A stretch of 53,893 bases of DNA from Streptomyces sp. PT12 (GTDB lineage Bacteria; Actinomycetota; Actinomycetes; Streptomycetales; Streptomycetaceae), in contig NZ_QEST01000156.1 in NCBI RefSeq assembly GCF_003311645.1, positions 1 to 53,893 on the forward strand. The letters are read 5' to 3'. Shown piece after piece: positions 13,788 to 22,635 of this stretch. How positions within the stretch are numbered: the first letter of the stretch is position 1; each line of letters starts with the position of its first letter. The notes beneath the pieces were generated by a model. That model saw only the letters and a list, made by a program, of their open reading frames with translations, searched no databases and had not been told where the DNA came from. Made by a program: the position numbers and the translations under genes.

Positions 13788-14801
13788 ATGACGACGCTGC
13801 TCGATCCCGAGGCCCGGATCTTTGTCGCGGGCCACCGGGGCCTGGCCGGATCCGCCATCGCCCGCGTCCTCGCGGACGCCGGTCACGAGGTGCTGACCAG
13901 GACCAGGGACGAACTCGACCTGCGCGACGCGGAGGCGACCGGCGCGTTCCTGCGCGCGGCGCGCCCCGACGCCGTGGTGCTCGCCGCGGCGACGGTGGGC
14001 GGCATCATGGCCAACCACACGCGCCCCGTGCCGTTCATCGAGGACAACCTCAGGATCCAGCTCAGCGTGATCGCGGGCGCGCACGCCGCGGACATCGACA
14101 GGCTGCTGTTCCTGGGGTCCTCGTGCATCTACCCCAGGCTCGCCCCGCAGCCGATCCCCGAAGAGGCGCTGCTGACGGGCCCGTTGGAGCCGACCAACGA
14201 GCCCTACGCCCTGGCGAAGATCGCGGGCATCTCCCAGGTCCGCTCGTACCGGCGGCAGTTCGGCAGGGCGTATATCGCCGCGATGCCCACCAACCTCTAC
14301 GGCCCGCGCGACAACTTCGACCCCGAGACCTCGCACGTGCTGCCCGCGCTCATCCGCCGTCTGCACGACGCGAGGGAGGCGGGCCTTGACGAGGTGGTCC
14401 TGTGGGGCACGGGGACGCCGCGCAGGGAGTTCCTGCACAGCTCCGACCTGGCCCGCGCGTGCCTGCTGCTGCTGCGCTCCTACGACGGCGAGACGGCGGT
14501 CAACGTCGGCTGCGGCGAGGACGTCACCATCGCCGAGCTGGCCGCGACGGTCGCCGACGCGGTCGGCTTCACCGGCCGGATCGCCTGGGACCCGGCCAAG
14601 CCGGACGGCACCCCGCGCAAGCTGCTCGACACCACCAGGCTGCGGGCCCTCGGCTTCGCCCCGCGGACGCCGCTGGCGCGCGGCATCCGCGAGACATACG
14701 CGTGGTGGCTCGCCGAGGGCGAGGGCGAGGGCGGGGACGAGGGGCGGCGCCAGGACCGGGACCAGGACCGGGACCAGGGTCGGCGCGAGGCCCGGCACTA
14801 G
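13788..14801 (+). CDS. fcl: GDP-L-fucose synthase (epimerase/reductase)
   Basis: 337 aa. It epimerises and reduces GDP-4-keto-6-deoxymannose to GDP-L-fucose. Visible motifs are [12 protein letters not shown] (NADP site), [23 protein letters not shown], and YALAK with its Tyr-Lys pair after [17 protein letters not shown] and [10 protein letters not shown] complete the family pattern. The C-terminus is extended by a charged repeat tail ([19 protein letters not shown]). It is divergent from gmd; its TAG stop shares CTAG with the stop of the convergent sugar transferase. Confidence 0.92.
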   Translation: MTTLLDPEARIFVAGHRGLAGSAIARVLADAGHEVLTRTRDELDLRDAEATGAFLRAARPDAVVLAAATVGGIMANHTRPVPFIEDNLRIQLSVIAGAHAADIDRLLFLGSSCIYPRLAPQPIPEEALLTGPLEPTNEPYALAKIAGISQVRSYRRQFGRAYIAAMPTNLYGPRDNFDPETSHVLPALIRRLHDAREAGLDEVVLWGTGTPRREFLHSSDLARACLLLLRSYDGETAVNVGCGEDVTIAELAATVADAVGFTGRIAWDPAKPDGTPRKLLDTTRLRALGFAPRTPLARGIRETYAWWLAEGEGEGGDEGRRQDRDQDRDQGRREARH

Positions 14802-16306
14802 TACGCCCCGCGGCCGTCGACGACCGCGCGCAGGGTGCGCGCGAGCACGTCGAGGTCGCCGGTGAGCGACCAGTTGTCCGCGTAGTGCAGGTCGAGCGCC
14901 AGGCCCTCGTCCCACGACAGCTCCGAGCGCCCGCTGATCTGCCATGGCCCGGTCAGCCCCGGCTTGACCCCAAGGCGGCGCAGCTCGACCGCGCCGTACC
15001 TGGCGACCTCGTCGGGCAGCGGCGGACGGGGGCCGACGAGCGCCATCTGCCCGCGCAGGACGTTGAACAGCTGGGGCAGCTCGTCGAGCGATGTGCGGCG
15101 CAGCAGCCGCCCGAGGCGCGTGACGCGCGGGTCGCCGCGCATCTTGAACAGCGGCCCCGCGGTGTGGTCGTTGGCCGACTCAAGATCGGGGCGCCGCAGC
15201 TCGGCGTCGGGGACCATCGTGCGGAACTTCCACAGGGTGAACGGCGTGCCCCGGTGGCCGATCCGGGTCTGCCGGTAGAGCACGGGCCCGCGCGAGTCCA
15301 GGCGCACGGCCGCGGCGAGCAGCGCGAACAGCGGCGAGAGCGCCAGGAGCGCGACCGCGGCGGCCGCGCGGTCGAGGACGGACTTCACGAGGGGCTGCGC
15401 GCCCCGGCGCGGCGGGGGCGCGAGGTGGAGGAGGCTGAGCCCGGCGGCCGAGGAGACGGAGAGCCGCCGCGGGGCCACCTCGGTGAGCCCGGACGCGACG
15501 GCCAGTGGGATGCCCGCGTCCTGCACGGCCCAGGTCAGCCGCCGCAGCCGTTCGCCGCCCAGCACGGGCCCGGGGATGACCAGCACGAGGTCGGCGTCCT
15601 GCCGCCTGGCGGCGGCCAGGACGGTGGTTCCGTCCTGGCCGTCGGGTATCAGGTCGGGGACGGCGGGGGTGCGTTCGGGGCAGATGGCATCCAGGCGGCC
15701 CAGCTCGGGGATGCCGCACTCGGTGGCGCCGGGGCCCGCCAGCACGGTGCCCACCACGACATACGCGTGGTCGGTGCGGGCGGCCAGGCGCGCGGCCACG
15801 GCGTCCACGGGCCCCGGCTCGCCGATCAGCAGCACGCGCCGCAGCGCCTGAGCCCGGTGCCGTTGCCCCGTCAGGTGCTGGTGGATCAGGGCGCAGGTGA
15901 GCCCGGTGATCAGGGGGGCGGGCGCCAGGGCGAGGAGCGCGGAGTCCACGGCCGAGCTCTCGCCGGTGAGGGCCCGCAGCCCGGCCAGCACGCCGAGCAG
16001 GACGAGCCAGTCGTGCGCGGCGGCGAGCAGGCCACGGGTCTCGCCGAGGTTTTTGCGGAGGTAACGGCGGTGGCCCGCGCGGATGGCGAGCCAGCACAGG
16101 CCCGCGGTGGCGGCGGCGGCCAGCGGGCGGGGCTCGGGGGCCAGCGCGTAGACGGTCAGGACGGGGACGAACACGCCCGAGGCGTCGGCGGTGACGGCGA
16201 CGGGCGCGTACCAGCGAGCGGTGTCACGGTGGGGCAGGGGGCGCCGACCGGCCACGGATGGTCTTCGGATGCCGCCGTAGCGCGACGATGCCTGTGGATG
16301 ACGCAT
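14798..16306 (-). CDS. Polyprenyl-phosphate sugar-1-phosphate transferase (WcaJ/CpsE type)
   Basis: 502 aa. N-terminal transmembrane helices and a central Rossmann-like nucleotide-binding region (ALRRVLLIGEPGPVDAVAAR) precede the conserved C-terminal catalytic domain. That domain shows KSVLDRAAAAVALL, LYRQTRIGHRGTPF, LWKFRTMVPDAE, RTSLDELPQLFNVLRG, MALVGPRPPLP and KPGLTGPWQISGRSEL. These enzymes load the first sugar phosphate onto undecaprenyl phosphate to begin an exopolysaccharide repeat. ATG 16306 follows a GGGGGG ribosome site. It is convergent with fcl. Confidence 0.9.
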   Translation of the reverse strand: MRHPQASSRYGGIRRPSVAGRRPLPHRDTARWYAPVAVTADASGVFVPVLTVYALAPEPRPLAAAATAGLCWLAIRAGHRRYLRKNLGETRGLLAAAHDWLVLLGVLAGLRALTGESSAVDSALLALAPAPLITGLTCALIHQHLTGQRHRAQALRRVLLIGEPGPVDAVAARLAARTDHAYVVVGTVLAGPGATECGIPELGRLDAICPERTPAVPDLIPDGQDGTTVLAAARRQDADLVLVIPGPVLGGERLRRLTWAVQDAGIPLAVASGLTEVAPRRLSVSSAAGLSLLHLAPPPRRGAQPLVKSVLDRAAAAVALLALSPLFALLAAAVRLDSRGPVLYRQTRIGHRGTPFTLWKFRTMVPDAELRRPDLESANDHTAGPLFKMRGDPRVTRLGRLLRRTSLDELPQLFNVLRGQMALVGPRPPLPDEVARYGAVELRRLGVKPGLTGPWQISGRSELSWDEGLALDLHYADNWSLTGDLDVLARTLRAVVDGRGAY

Positions 16307-16478
16307 GAACCCCCCAAGGTCTGATGCGGCAACACTGCGGAGATTGCGTGAAGGACTGGCGCGACAAAGAAGGCGCGCCTTCATCTCCCCGTGAGTGCGC
16401 GCCCTGCCGCTGGAAAAGGGTAGGGCATCCCACTGGCGTTTGGCGGCTGTTCGCGGGAACTTTCCGAAAGCGCCAGGT

Positions 16479-17375
16479 TCAGGGGGCTGGTCTTCCAGGC
16501 CGCCGCGGCACCACGAGGCGGGCGCCCGTGCGGGGGTGGGGAAGCACCTCGACGGGGTGCTGGTAGACGGCGCTCAGCAGCTCCTCGGTCAGCACGTCGG
16601 CGGGCGACCCGTCGGCGGCGATCCGCCCGCCGTCGAGCACCGCTGCGCGGTCGGCCCACGCGGCGGCGAGGCCGAGGTCGTGCAGCACGACCACCACGCC
16701 GGGGCCCCGCGCCGCGCGCTCGCGGCAGACCCGGAGCACCAGCTCCTGGTGGCGCAGGTCGAGCGCGGCCGTCGGCTCGTCGAGCAGCAGCAGCGGCGCC
16801 CGTTGCGCCAGGACCCTGGCGAGCGCGACGCGGGCGCGCTCGCCCCCCGAGAGCGCGGCGAACGGGCGGTCGTGGAACGCGGTGACCTCGGCGTCCTCCA
16901 TCGCCTCGGCCACGGCCGCGTCGTCCTCCTCCCGCGCCGGCGTGCGAGCCCAGGGCGCACGCCCCATGCGCACCACCTCGGACACGGTGAAGGGAAAGGC
17001 CAGCGTGGACATTTGCGGCAGCACAGCGCGGCGCATGGCCAACTCCGGCGCGCGCCAGGCGTGCGCCGGGCGCCCCGCAAGGGTCACCTCCCCCTCGTCG
17101 GGGGCCACGTCGGCGGCGAGCGCGGCCAGCAGCGTGGACTTGCCCGCGCCGTTGGGCCCCACGAGCGCCAGCACCTCGCCCGCCGCGACGCCCAGGTCGA
17201 CGCCGTCGAGCACCGTGCGCCCCCCCAGGCGCACGGTGAGCCCCTTGGCGGCGGCCAGGGTCAGCCCGGGCACGGGGGCGTCGGGCGGCGCGGGGCCGCC
17301 CCCGGCGAGCACCCGGGCCAGCCGCCGTCGCACGCCCGAGGAGCTGATGCCCTTCACGCCGTTCACGCCGTTCAC
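16479..17375 (-). CDS. hmuV: Heme ABC transporter ATP-binding protein
   Basis: 298 aa. ATPase of a heme importer: Walker A GPNGAGKST, Q-loop VLPQMSTL, signature LSGGERARVALARVL, Walker B LLLLDEPTAALD and switch His VVLHD. MGRAPW in the helical region is typical of FecE/HmuV. The GTG 17375 overlaps the permease stop (GTGA). The 5' end consists of three 9-bp repeats, each with an in-frame GTG, encoding VNGVNGVKG. It is last in the hmuT-hmuU-hmuV operon. Confidence 0.9.
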   Translation of the reverse strand: MNGVNGVKGISSSGVRRRLARVLAGGGPAPPDAPVPGLTLAAAKGLTVRLGGRTVLDGVDLGVAAGEVLALVGPNGAGKSTLLAALAADVAPDEGEVTLAGRPAHAWRAPELAMRRAVLPQMSTLAFPFTVSEVVRMGRAPWARTPAREEDDAAVAEAMEDAEVTAFHDRPFAALSGGERARVALARVLAQRAPLLLLDEPTAALDLRHQELVLRVCRERAARGPGVVVVLHDLGLAAAWADRAAVLDGGRIAADGSPADVLTEELLSAVYQHPVEVLPHPRTGARLVVPRRPGRPAP

Positions 17376-18484
17376 GCCCAACCCCCTTGCCTGCGGCGGG
17401 TGCGCATCAGCAGCCAGAAGAAGAACGGGCTGCCCACGAGCGCCGTCAGCACCCCGAGCGGCAGCTCGGCTGGCTGCACCGCGGTGCGCGCCGCGAGGTC
17501 GGCGGCCAGCAGCACGAGCGCTCCCGCGAGCGCGCTGCCCGGCACCAGGAAGCGGTGCCCAGGGCCCGCCGCCATCCGCAGCAGGTGCGGGACCACGAGG
17601 CCGACGAACGTGATGACTCCGGCCACCGCGACCGCGGCGGCCGTGAGCAGGGCCACCACCAGGATCAGCGCGAGCCGCAGCCGTTCGACGTCCACGCCCA
17701 GATGGCGCGCGGGCCGCTCGCCGAGCGCCAGCAGGTCGAGGCGCCGGGCGTACGCCGGAGCGATCAGCAGCCCCGCGGCGGCGCACGGCAGCACCGCGAG
17801 CACCTTGGGCCAGGTCGCCTGGGACAGCGAGCCGAGCTGCCAGAAGGTGATCTGGGTGATCTGCGCGTTGTCGGCCAGGAACACAAACAGGCCGATCAGC
17901 GCGCCCGCGAAGGCGTTGACCGCGATGCCCGTGAGGATCAGCGTCACCACCTCGGTGCGCCCCCCGGCGCGCGACAGCGCATACACCACCACGACGGTCA
18001 CAAGACCCGTCGCGAACGCGAAGACGGTGACGGTCCACGTGCCGAGGAACGTCCACCCGAACGCGATCGCCCCCACCGCCCCCACGGCCGCGCCCGAGGA
18101 GATGCCGATCACCCCGGGCTCGGCGAGCGGGTTGCCGAACACCCCCTGCATGAGCGCGCCCGCGCAGCCGAGCGACGCCCCCACGAGCAGCGCGAGCGCC
18201 ACGCGCGGGAACCGCACGTCCCACAGCACGCTCTCGCCCACCCGGTCGAGCTCCGCGCCGCCGAGCCCCACCCGGTGCAGCACCGAGCCGAGCACGTCGC
18301 CCGGCGGGATCGGGTACGCGCCCGTCGCGGCCGAGACCAGGGCGAGCGCCGCGAGGGCCGCCGCGAGCCCGGCCGCGAGGAGGAAGGGCCGCCGCGCGGG
18401 GGCCCGTTCCCCCGCGTCCCGACCCGTCGGGCCCTTCGGGCCCGCCTCCCCCGCCTCACGCGTGGGCCTGGTGGCGGTGTTCAC
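17372..18484 (-). CDS. hmuU: Heme ABC transporter permease (FecCD family)
   Basis: 370 aa. Multiple hydrophobic helices and FecCD motifs: VRFPRVALALLVGASLGCAG, GVFGNPLAEPGVIGISSGA, LGVDVERLR, GVITFVGLVVPHLLRM and ELPLGVLTALVGSPFFFWLL. It forms the membrane channel with HmuV as ATPase. Start GTG 18484 overlaps the stop of hmuT (GTGA). A Pro/Gly-rich cytoplasmic N-terminus of about 30 residues precedes the first helix. Confidence 0.9.
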   Translation of the reverse strand: MNTATRPTREAGEAGPKGPTGRDAGERAPARRPFLLAAGLAAALAALALVSAATGAYPIPPGDVLGSVLHRVGLGGAELDRVGESVLWDVRFPRVALALLVGASLGCAGALMQGVFGNPLAEPGVIGISSGAAVGAVGAIAFGWTFLGTWTVTVFAFATGLVTVVVVYALSRAGGRTEVVTLILTGIAVNAFAGALIGLFVFLADNAQITQITFWQLGSLSQATWPKVLAVLPCAAAGLLIAPAYARRLDLLALGERPARHLGVDVERLRLALILVVALLTAAAVAVAGVITFVGLVVPHLLRMAAGPGHRFLVPGSALAGALVLLAADLAARTAVQPAELPLGVLTALVGSPFFFWLLMRTRRRQGGWA

Positions 18485-19554
18485 GCGCCGCCCCCGTGCA
18501 GCTGCGCGGCGAGCGAGGCGAGCACCTGGTCGGTGCGCGGGCCGTAGTTCAGCAGGACGCCGTCGTCGATGTGCGCGACGCGGCGGTCAAGACCCGCGGG
18601 GGTCTGCGCGATGCCGGGGATGTCGAGCAACCCGTCGACGCCGCCCACGGATTCGAGCCCCTTGGTCATGACCAGGATCACATCGGGCGCGGCGGCCGCC
18701 AGCGCCTCGCTCGTGATCGGCGTGAAGTCGCCCGTGAGCCCCGACTCCACGCCCGCGTCCAAGCCGCCCGCCGCCTCGATCAGCGACGTGGCCCCCGACT
18801 CGGGGCCGCCCAGCAGATAGACGGACGCGGAGCCGCGCAGATACAGGAACGCCACCCGAGGCCGTTCGCCGCCCTCGGGGATCCCGCCCCGAGCGGCCTC
18901 GATGCGCTCGGCGGTGCGCTCGGCCAGCTCCCCGCCCGCGGCCTCGACGCCGAGCGCCCCGGCCACCGCGTCGATGCGGGGCCCGATGTCGTCGAGGGAC
19001 AGGGCGGGTTCGAGCACGAGCAGCGGAACGCCCGCCGCCCTGATCTGCTCGACGGCCTCATCGGGCCCCGTGGTGGACTCGGCGAGCACCACATCGGGGT
19101 GGAGCGACAGCACGCCCTCGGCCGAGACGTCGTGCCCGCGCGTGATCAGCGGGAGGTCGGCGGCCTGTTCGAACGTGGCCGTCACGTCGCGGGCCACCAC
19201 CCGGTCGCCGAGCCCGAGGGAGTACACGATCTCGGAGAGCGACCCGGAGAGCGGCACGATCCGCTCGGCCGAGGCCACCGTCACCGTCTCGCCGTCGGCC
19301 GAGGCGACCGTGACAGGCAACGCGGGCTCGGGCGGCGGCCCTTCGAGCGGCTCCACCCGATCGGGCGGCGCCTGCGCCGAGTTGGCCGAGGCCCCGGGGC
19401 CATCGCCGCCGGACGACGAGCCGTCGGACCCGCCGCACGCGCCCAGCGCGAGCACGAGCGCGAGGACAAGCGCGAGGACAGGGCCAAGGGCAAGGGCGGG
19501 CGGCGGGGCGAGCGTTGCGAACGGGGGGCCTGTGCGTCTGAGCCGGTGCGCCAC
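18481..19554 (-). CDS. hmuT: Heme/hemin ABC transporter substrate-binding lipoprotein
   Basis: 357 aa. Signal with lipobox LALGAC, low-complexity linker, then a class III periplasmic-binding fold: RIVPLSGSLSEIVYSLGLGD, VSAEGVLSLHPDVVLAES, SLIEAAGGLDAGVES and TPITSEALAAAAPDVILVM. This pattern matches HmuT/FecB. The GTG start at 19554 follows GAGAGGTGG. It is first in the minus operon and its promoter region holds the iron box at 19601-19619, so iron-dependent repression by a DtxR/IdeR-type regulator is expected. Confidence 0.9.
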   Translation of the reverse strand: MAHRLRRTGPPFATLAPPPALALGPVLALVLALVLALGACGGSDGSSSGGDGPGASANSAQAPPDRVEPLEGPPPEPALPVTVASADGETVTVASAERIVPLSGSLSEIVYSLGLGDRVVARDVTATFEQAADLPLITRGHDVSAEGVLSLHPDVVLAESTTGPDEAVEQIRAAGVPLLVLEPALSLDDIGPRIDAVAGALGVEAAGGELAERTAERIEAARGGIPEGGERPRVAFLYLRGSASVYLLGGPESGATSLIEAAGGLDAGVESGLTGDFTPITSEALAAAAPDVILVMTKGLESVGGVDGLLDIPGIAQTPAGLDRRVAHIDDGVLLNYGPRTDQVLASLAAQLHGGGA

Positions 19555-19600
19555 GTGCGTCCACCTCTCTCGGGGGGGTGCGGGCTGGGCCGCGGATGAC

Positions 19601-19619
19601 TTAGGTTAGCCTAACCTCA
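19601..19619. promoter_or_regulatory. Iron box (DtxR/IdeR/DmdR-type operator)
   Basis: TTAGGTTAGCCTAACCTCA is a near-perfect palindrome matching the 19-bp consensus TTAGGTTAGGCTAACCTAA. It lies 47 bp upstream of hmuT and 35 bp upstream of the first HtaA gene, so one operator can control both divergent operons. Confidence 0.93.
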
Positions 19620-19654
19620 CTTATCCGCCCCGGGGTGACTGGGAGGACCCTAGG

Positions 19655-21163
19655 ATGCTGCCCGCACCGCAGCGCAGACGCGCGCTGACCGGGATACTGA
19701 CCGCGCTCGCCGTGCTGCTCCCGCCCGCCGCCGCCCAGGCCGCGCCCTCCGTCCAGGCCGCCCCCTCCGTCCAGGCTGCCCAGGAGCGGACGATCGCGGG
19801 CGGGCGCCTCGACTGGGGCATCAGGTCGTCGTTCCAGACCTATGTCACCGGGCCCATCGCGAACGGCAGTTGGACGCTGACCGGGGGCGCCGCGACGGTG
19901 GGCGAGAGCCAGTTCCGCTTTCACTCGGCGAGCGGCGACTACGACCAGGACACCGGCGCGTTCACCGCCGCATACGCCGGGGGCGTGCACTTCACCGGGC
20001 ACCGCGATGAGGACGGCACCCATCAGCTCGACCTCACGATCAGCAACCCCACCGTCCGCGTCGAGGGCGGCTCCGGCACCCTCCACGCGGACATGCGCAG
20101 CCGCGACCGGGACACCGGGGCGTTCACCGAGTCCGCCCAGGTCCCGCTCGCCGACCTGGACTTCGGCGGCGTCGAGCTGCGCGGCGGCACCCGGCTCGCC
20201 GTCACGGGGATCCCCGCGACGCTCACCGCCGAGGGCGCCACGGCGTTCGCCGGGTACTACGTGGCGGGCGACGCGCTCGACCCGGTGACGCTCACCGCCG
20301 ACACCGAGGAGCCCGCCGCGCCGGTGCCCGACGAGCCCGAGCCGTCGGACGAGCCGGACGACGAGGGCCAGGACGCGGAAGGGGAGCGGCAGATCGTGGA
20401 CGCCGCCGTCGACTGGGGCGTGCGGCGCACCTATCGCGAGTACGTCACGGGGCCCGTCGCCGAGGGCGCGTGGGAGCTCGAAGGGGGCGCGCTGGACGGC
20501 GGTGCGCTCTTCCGCTTCCCCGAGGGCCGGGGCACCGTGGATCCCGGCGCTGGCACCGCCGAGGTCGCGTTCGCGGGCGGGGTGCGCTTCACCGGCACCG
20601 GGCTCGACCTGCGGCTCGACGGCGTCACCGTCACCGTGGCCGACGGCACGGGCACGCTGGCCGCCGATGTGACCGTGGAAGGGGCCACCGAACAGGACCA
20701 GCCGCTGGTCACGTTCGAGGCGGGCCCCGGCGAGCCGGAGAGCGGTCTGCTGCTGCTGAGCGAGGTGCCCACCGAGCTGACGGAGCGCGGTGCCTCCGCG
20801 TTCGGCGACCTCTACGCGCCCGGCACCGCCATGGACCCGCTCACCCTCGCCATCGCCGTGGAGGAGGGCGCCGAGCTGCCCGCCCTGCCCGACCTCGGCA
20901 GCGAGCCAGCCGCCGATGCGCCCCCGTCCGACGAGCCGTCCGACGATCCCGAGCCGACGCCCGCCGCCGCCGACGCCGGGGACGGCGGCGGCTCGTCGAC
21001 CACCGCGCTGATCGCCACCGGGGCCGCCGCGCTCGGCGCCCTCGCGGTCGCCGCGTTCCTCCTGCGTCGCCGCGCCGCGCGCGCCGCGGGGCCCACCCCC
21101 ACCACCGAGGAAGAAACCCCATCCACCCCCTCCCCATCGAACGAGGAGTCCGACCCGTCATGA
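19655..21163 (+). CDS. HtaA-domain heme-binding surface protein 1
   Basis: 502 aa. Signal peptide (PAPQRRRALTGILTALAVLL), then two HtaA domains starting at about residues 46 and 247 (RLDWGIRSSFQTYVTGPIA; VDWGVRRTYREYVTGPVAEG), each with FTGTG/FTGHR and AFAGYY-type motifs. A Pro/Asp/Ser linker follows, then a C-terminal transmembrane helix with RRRAAR tail. HtaA domains bind heme with conserved Tyr/His and pass it to HmuT. A GGGAGGA ribosome site lies before ATG 19655. Control by the adjacent iron box is expected. Confidence 0.85.
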   Translation: MLPAPQRRRALTGILTALAVLLPPAAAQAAPSVQAAPSVQAAQERTIAGGRLDWGIRSSFQTYVTGPIANGSWTLTGGAATVGESQFRFHSASGDYDQDTGAFTAAYAGGVHFTGHRDEDGTHQLDLTISNPTVRVEGGSGTLHADMRSRDRDTGAFTESAQVPLADLDFGGVELRGGTRLAVTGIPATLTAEGATAFAGYYVAGDALDPVTLTADTEEPAAPVPDEPEPSDEPDDEGQDAEGERQIVDAAVDWGVRRTYREYVTGPVAEGAWELEGGALDGGALFRFPEGRGTVDPGAGTAEVAFAGGVRFTGTGLDLRLDGVTVTVADGTGTLAADVTVEGATEQDQPLVTFEAGPGEPESGLLLLSEVPTELTERGASAFGDLYAPGTAMDPLTLAIAVEEGAELPALPDLGSEPAADAPPSDEPSDDPEPTPAAADAGDGGGSSTTALIATGAAALGALAVAAFLLRRRAARAAGPTPTTEEETPSTPSPSNEESDPS

Positions 21164-22608
21164 CTGCCCTCAGATCCCGCACGCTCACCCGCGGCGGCCT
21201 GCTGCTCGCCACGGCCACCGCGACCGCGCTGGCCCTCACCGCCCCCGTCACCCCGGCGTTCGCCCAGGAGGGCCCGGGCCAGCAGGCCATCGGCCTCACC
21301 GACGGCACGCTCGACTGGGGCGTCAAGGAGTCGTTCCGCCGCTACATCACCGGGCCGATCGCGCACGGAAGCGCCACCGCGGCGGACGGCGCCGAGGCCA
21401 CGGAGAGCGGTTTCCGCTTCACCGGGGGCACCGGCTCCTACGACCTCGCGACGCACGCCGTGGACACGGAGTTCGACGGCAGCGTCCACTTCGTCGGCCA
21501 CGGCGGGCTGCTCGACCTGAAGCTGTCCGCGCCCCGGGTGGTGACGGAGGGCACCGAGGGCACGCTGGTCACCGATGTCACCATCGCGGGGGAGACCACG
21601 GAGGGCGTGGAGTTCGCCGAGCTCGACCTGACCGGCGTCGCGCCGGGTTCGGGCGAGGGCGGGGCGCTGGTGTTCGCGGACATCCCTGCCACGCTCACGG
21701 CCGAAGGCGCCGAGGCGTTCTCGTACAACGGCACCCCGATGTACGCCGAGGGCACCGCGCTCGACCCGGCGACCCTGACGGTGACCCCCGAGACCCCGGG
21801 TGGCGAGGACCCGGGTGGCGAGGACCCGGGTGGCGAGGACCCGGGCGGGAACGACCCCGGGGGGAACGAGGAGCCGCTGGGGTCGGTCCACGACGGCACG
21901 CTCGACTGGGGCGTGAAGGAGTCGTTCCGCTCCTATGTGACCGGGCCCATCGCGAACGGCGAGGTCGAGCTCACCGGTGGCGCGACCGAGATCGCCGACG
22001 GCTACCGCTTCCCCGGCGCCACCGGCGCGTATGTCGCCGAAACGCCCGCCCTGGACGCCGAGTTCGACGGCGCGGTCCGCTTCACGGGCCACGAAGGCGC
22101 GCTCGACCTGTCGTTCTCAGGGCTGGCCGTGGACATCGAAGGCGCGGAGGGCGCGCTGATCGCCGATGTGTCGTCCAAGGACCGCGAGACCGGCGAGGTC
22201 TCCGCGTACCAGGACGTTGTCGTCGCCGAACTCGACGTTCCCGAAGGGGCGTTGACCCCCGATGGCGACGTGATCACCCTGGAGGCGGTGCCCGCGGCGC
22301 TCACCGCGGACGGCGCCGAGGCGTTCGCGGGCTTCTATGCCGAGGGCGAGGCGCTCGACCCGGTCACCGTGACCGTCGCCCTGACCGAGGACGCCGACCT
22401 CCCGGCCAACCCCGCCGACCCGGACGGCTCGGGCGACGACACCCCTGGCGGCCCCGCGCCCCAGGGCGGCGCGGCGGGCGGCGCGCTCGCCGCGACCGGC
22501 GGCGGGAGCGACACCGCGGCCCTGCTCGGCGCCGCCGCGGCCCTCGCCGCCGCGGGGGGCGCGGCGATCCACCTCGCGCGCCGCCGCACCACCACCCACA
22601 CCCCGTAA
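21160..22608 (+). CDS. HtaA-domain heme-binding surface protein 2 with sortase-type signal
   Basis: 482 aa, starting at ATG 21160 that overlaps the previous stop (ATGA). Signal peptide ending FAQ, then two HtaA domains (about residues 46 and 245; LDWGVKESFRRYITGPIA and LDWGVKESFRSYVTGPIAN) joined by a PGGED repeat linker. Near the C-terminus GGALAATGGGSD is followed by a hydrophobic helix and ARRR. LAATG fits the LAxTG motif of class E sortases, so this protein may be covalently linked to the wall, unlike its neighbour. Confidence 0.85.
   Translation: MTALRSRTLTRGGLLLATATATALALTAPVTPAFAQEGPGQQAIGLTDGTLDWGVKESFRRYITGPIAHGSATAADGAEATESGFRFTGGTGSYDLATHAVDTEFDGSVHFVGHGGLLDLKLSAPRVVTEGTEGTLVTDVTIAGETTEGVEFAELDLTGVAPGSGEGGALVFADIPATLTAEGAEAFSYNGTPMYAEGTALDPATLTVTPETPGGEDPGGEDPGGEDPGGNDPGGNEEPLGSVHDGTLDWGVKESFRSYVTGPIANGEVELTGGATEIADGYRFPGATGAYVAETPALDAEFDGAVRFTGHEGALDLSFSGLAVDIEGAEGALIADVSSKDRETGEVSAYQDVVVAELDVPEGALTPDGDVITLEAVPAALTADGAEAFAGFYAEGEALDPVTVTVALTEDADLPANPADPDGSGDDTPGGPAPQGGAAGGALAATGGGSDTAALLGAAAALAAAGGAAIHLARRRTTTHTP
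21796..21855. repeat. 15-bp tandem repeats encoding the PGGED linker
   Basis: CCGGGTGGCGAGGAC occurs three times in perfect tandem (21796, 21811, 21826), followed by diverged copies. It encodes the flexible Pro-Gly-Gly-Glu-Asp linker between the two HtaA domains. Confidence 0.85.
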
Positions 22609-22635
22609 CGCAACGCACCGCGCGCCGCGGCGCGG

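Noticed and set aside
14798-16324. A 640-codon plus-strand frame continuing beyond fcl
   Set aside because: It is the shadow of the polyprenyl-phosphate sugar transferase, which has full family motifs.
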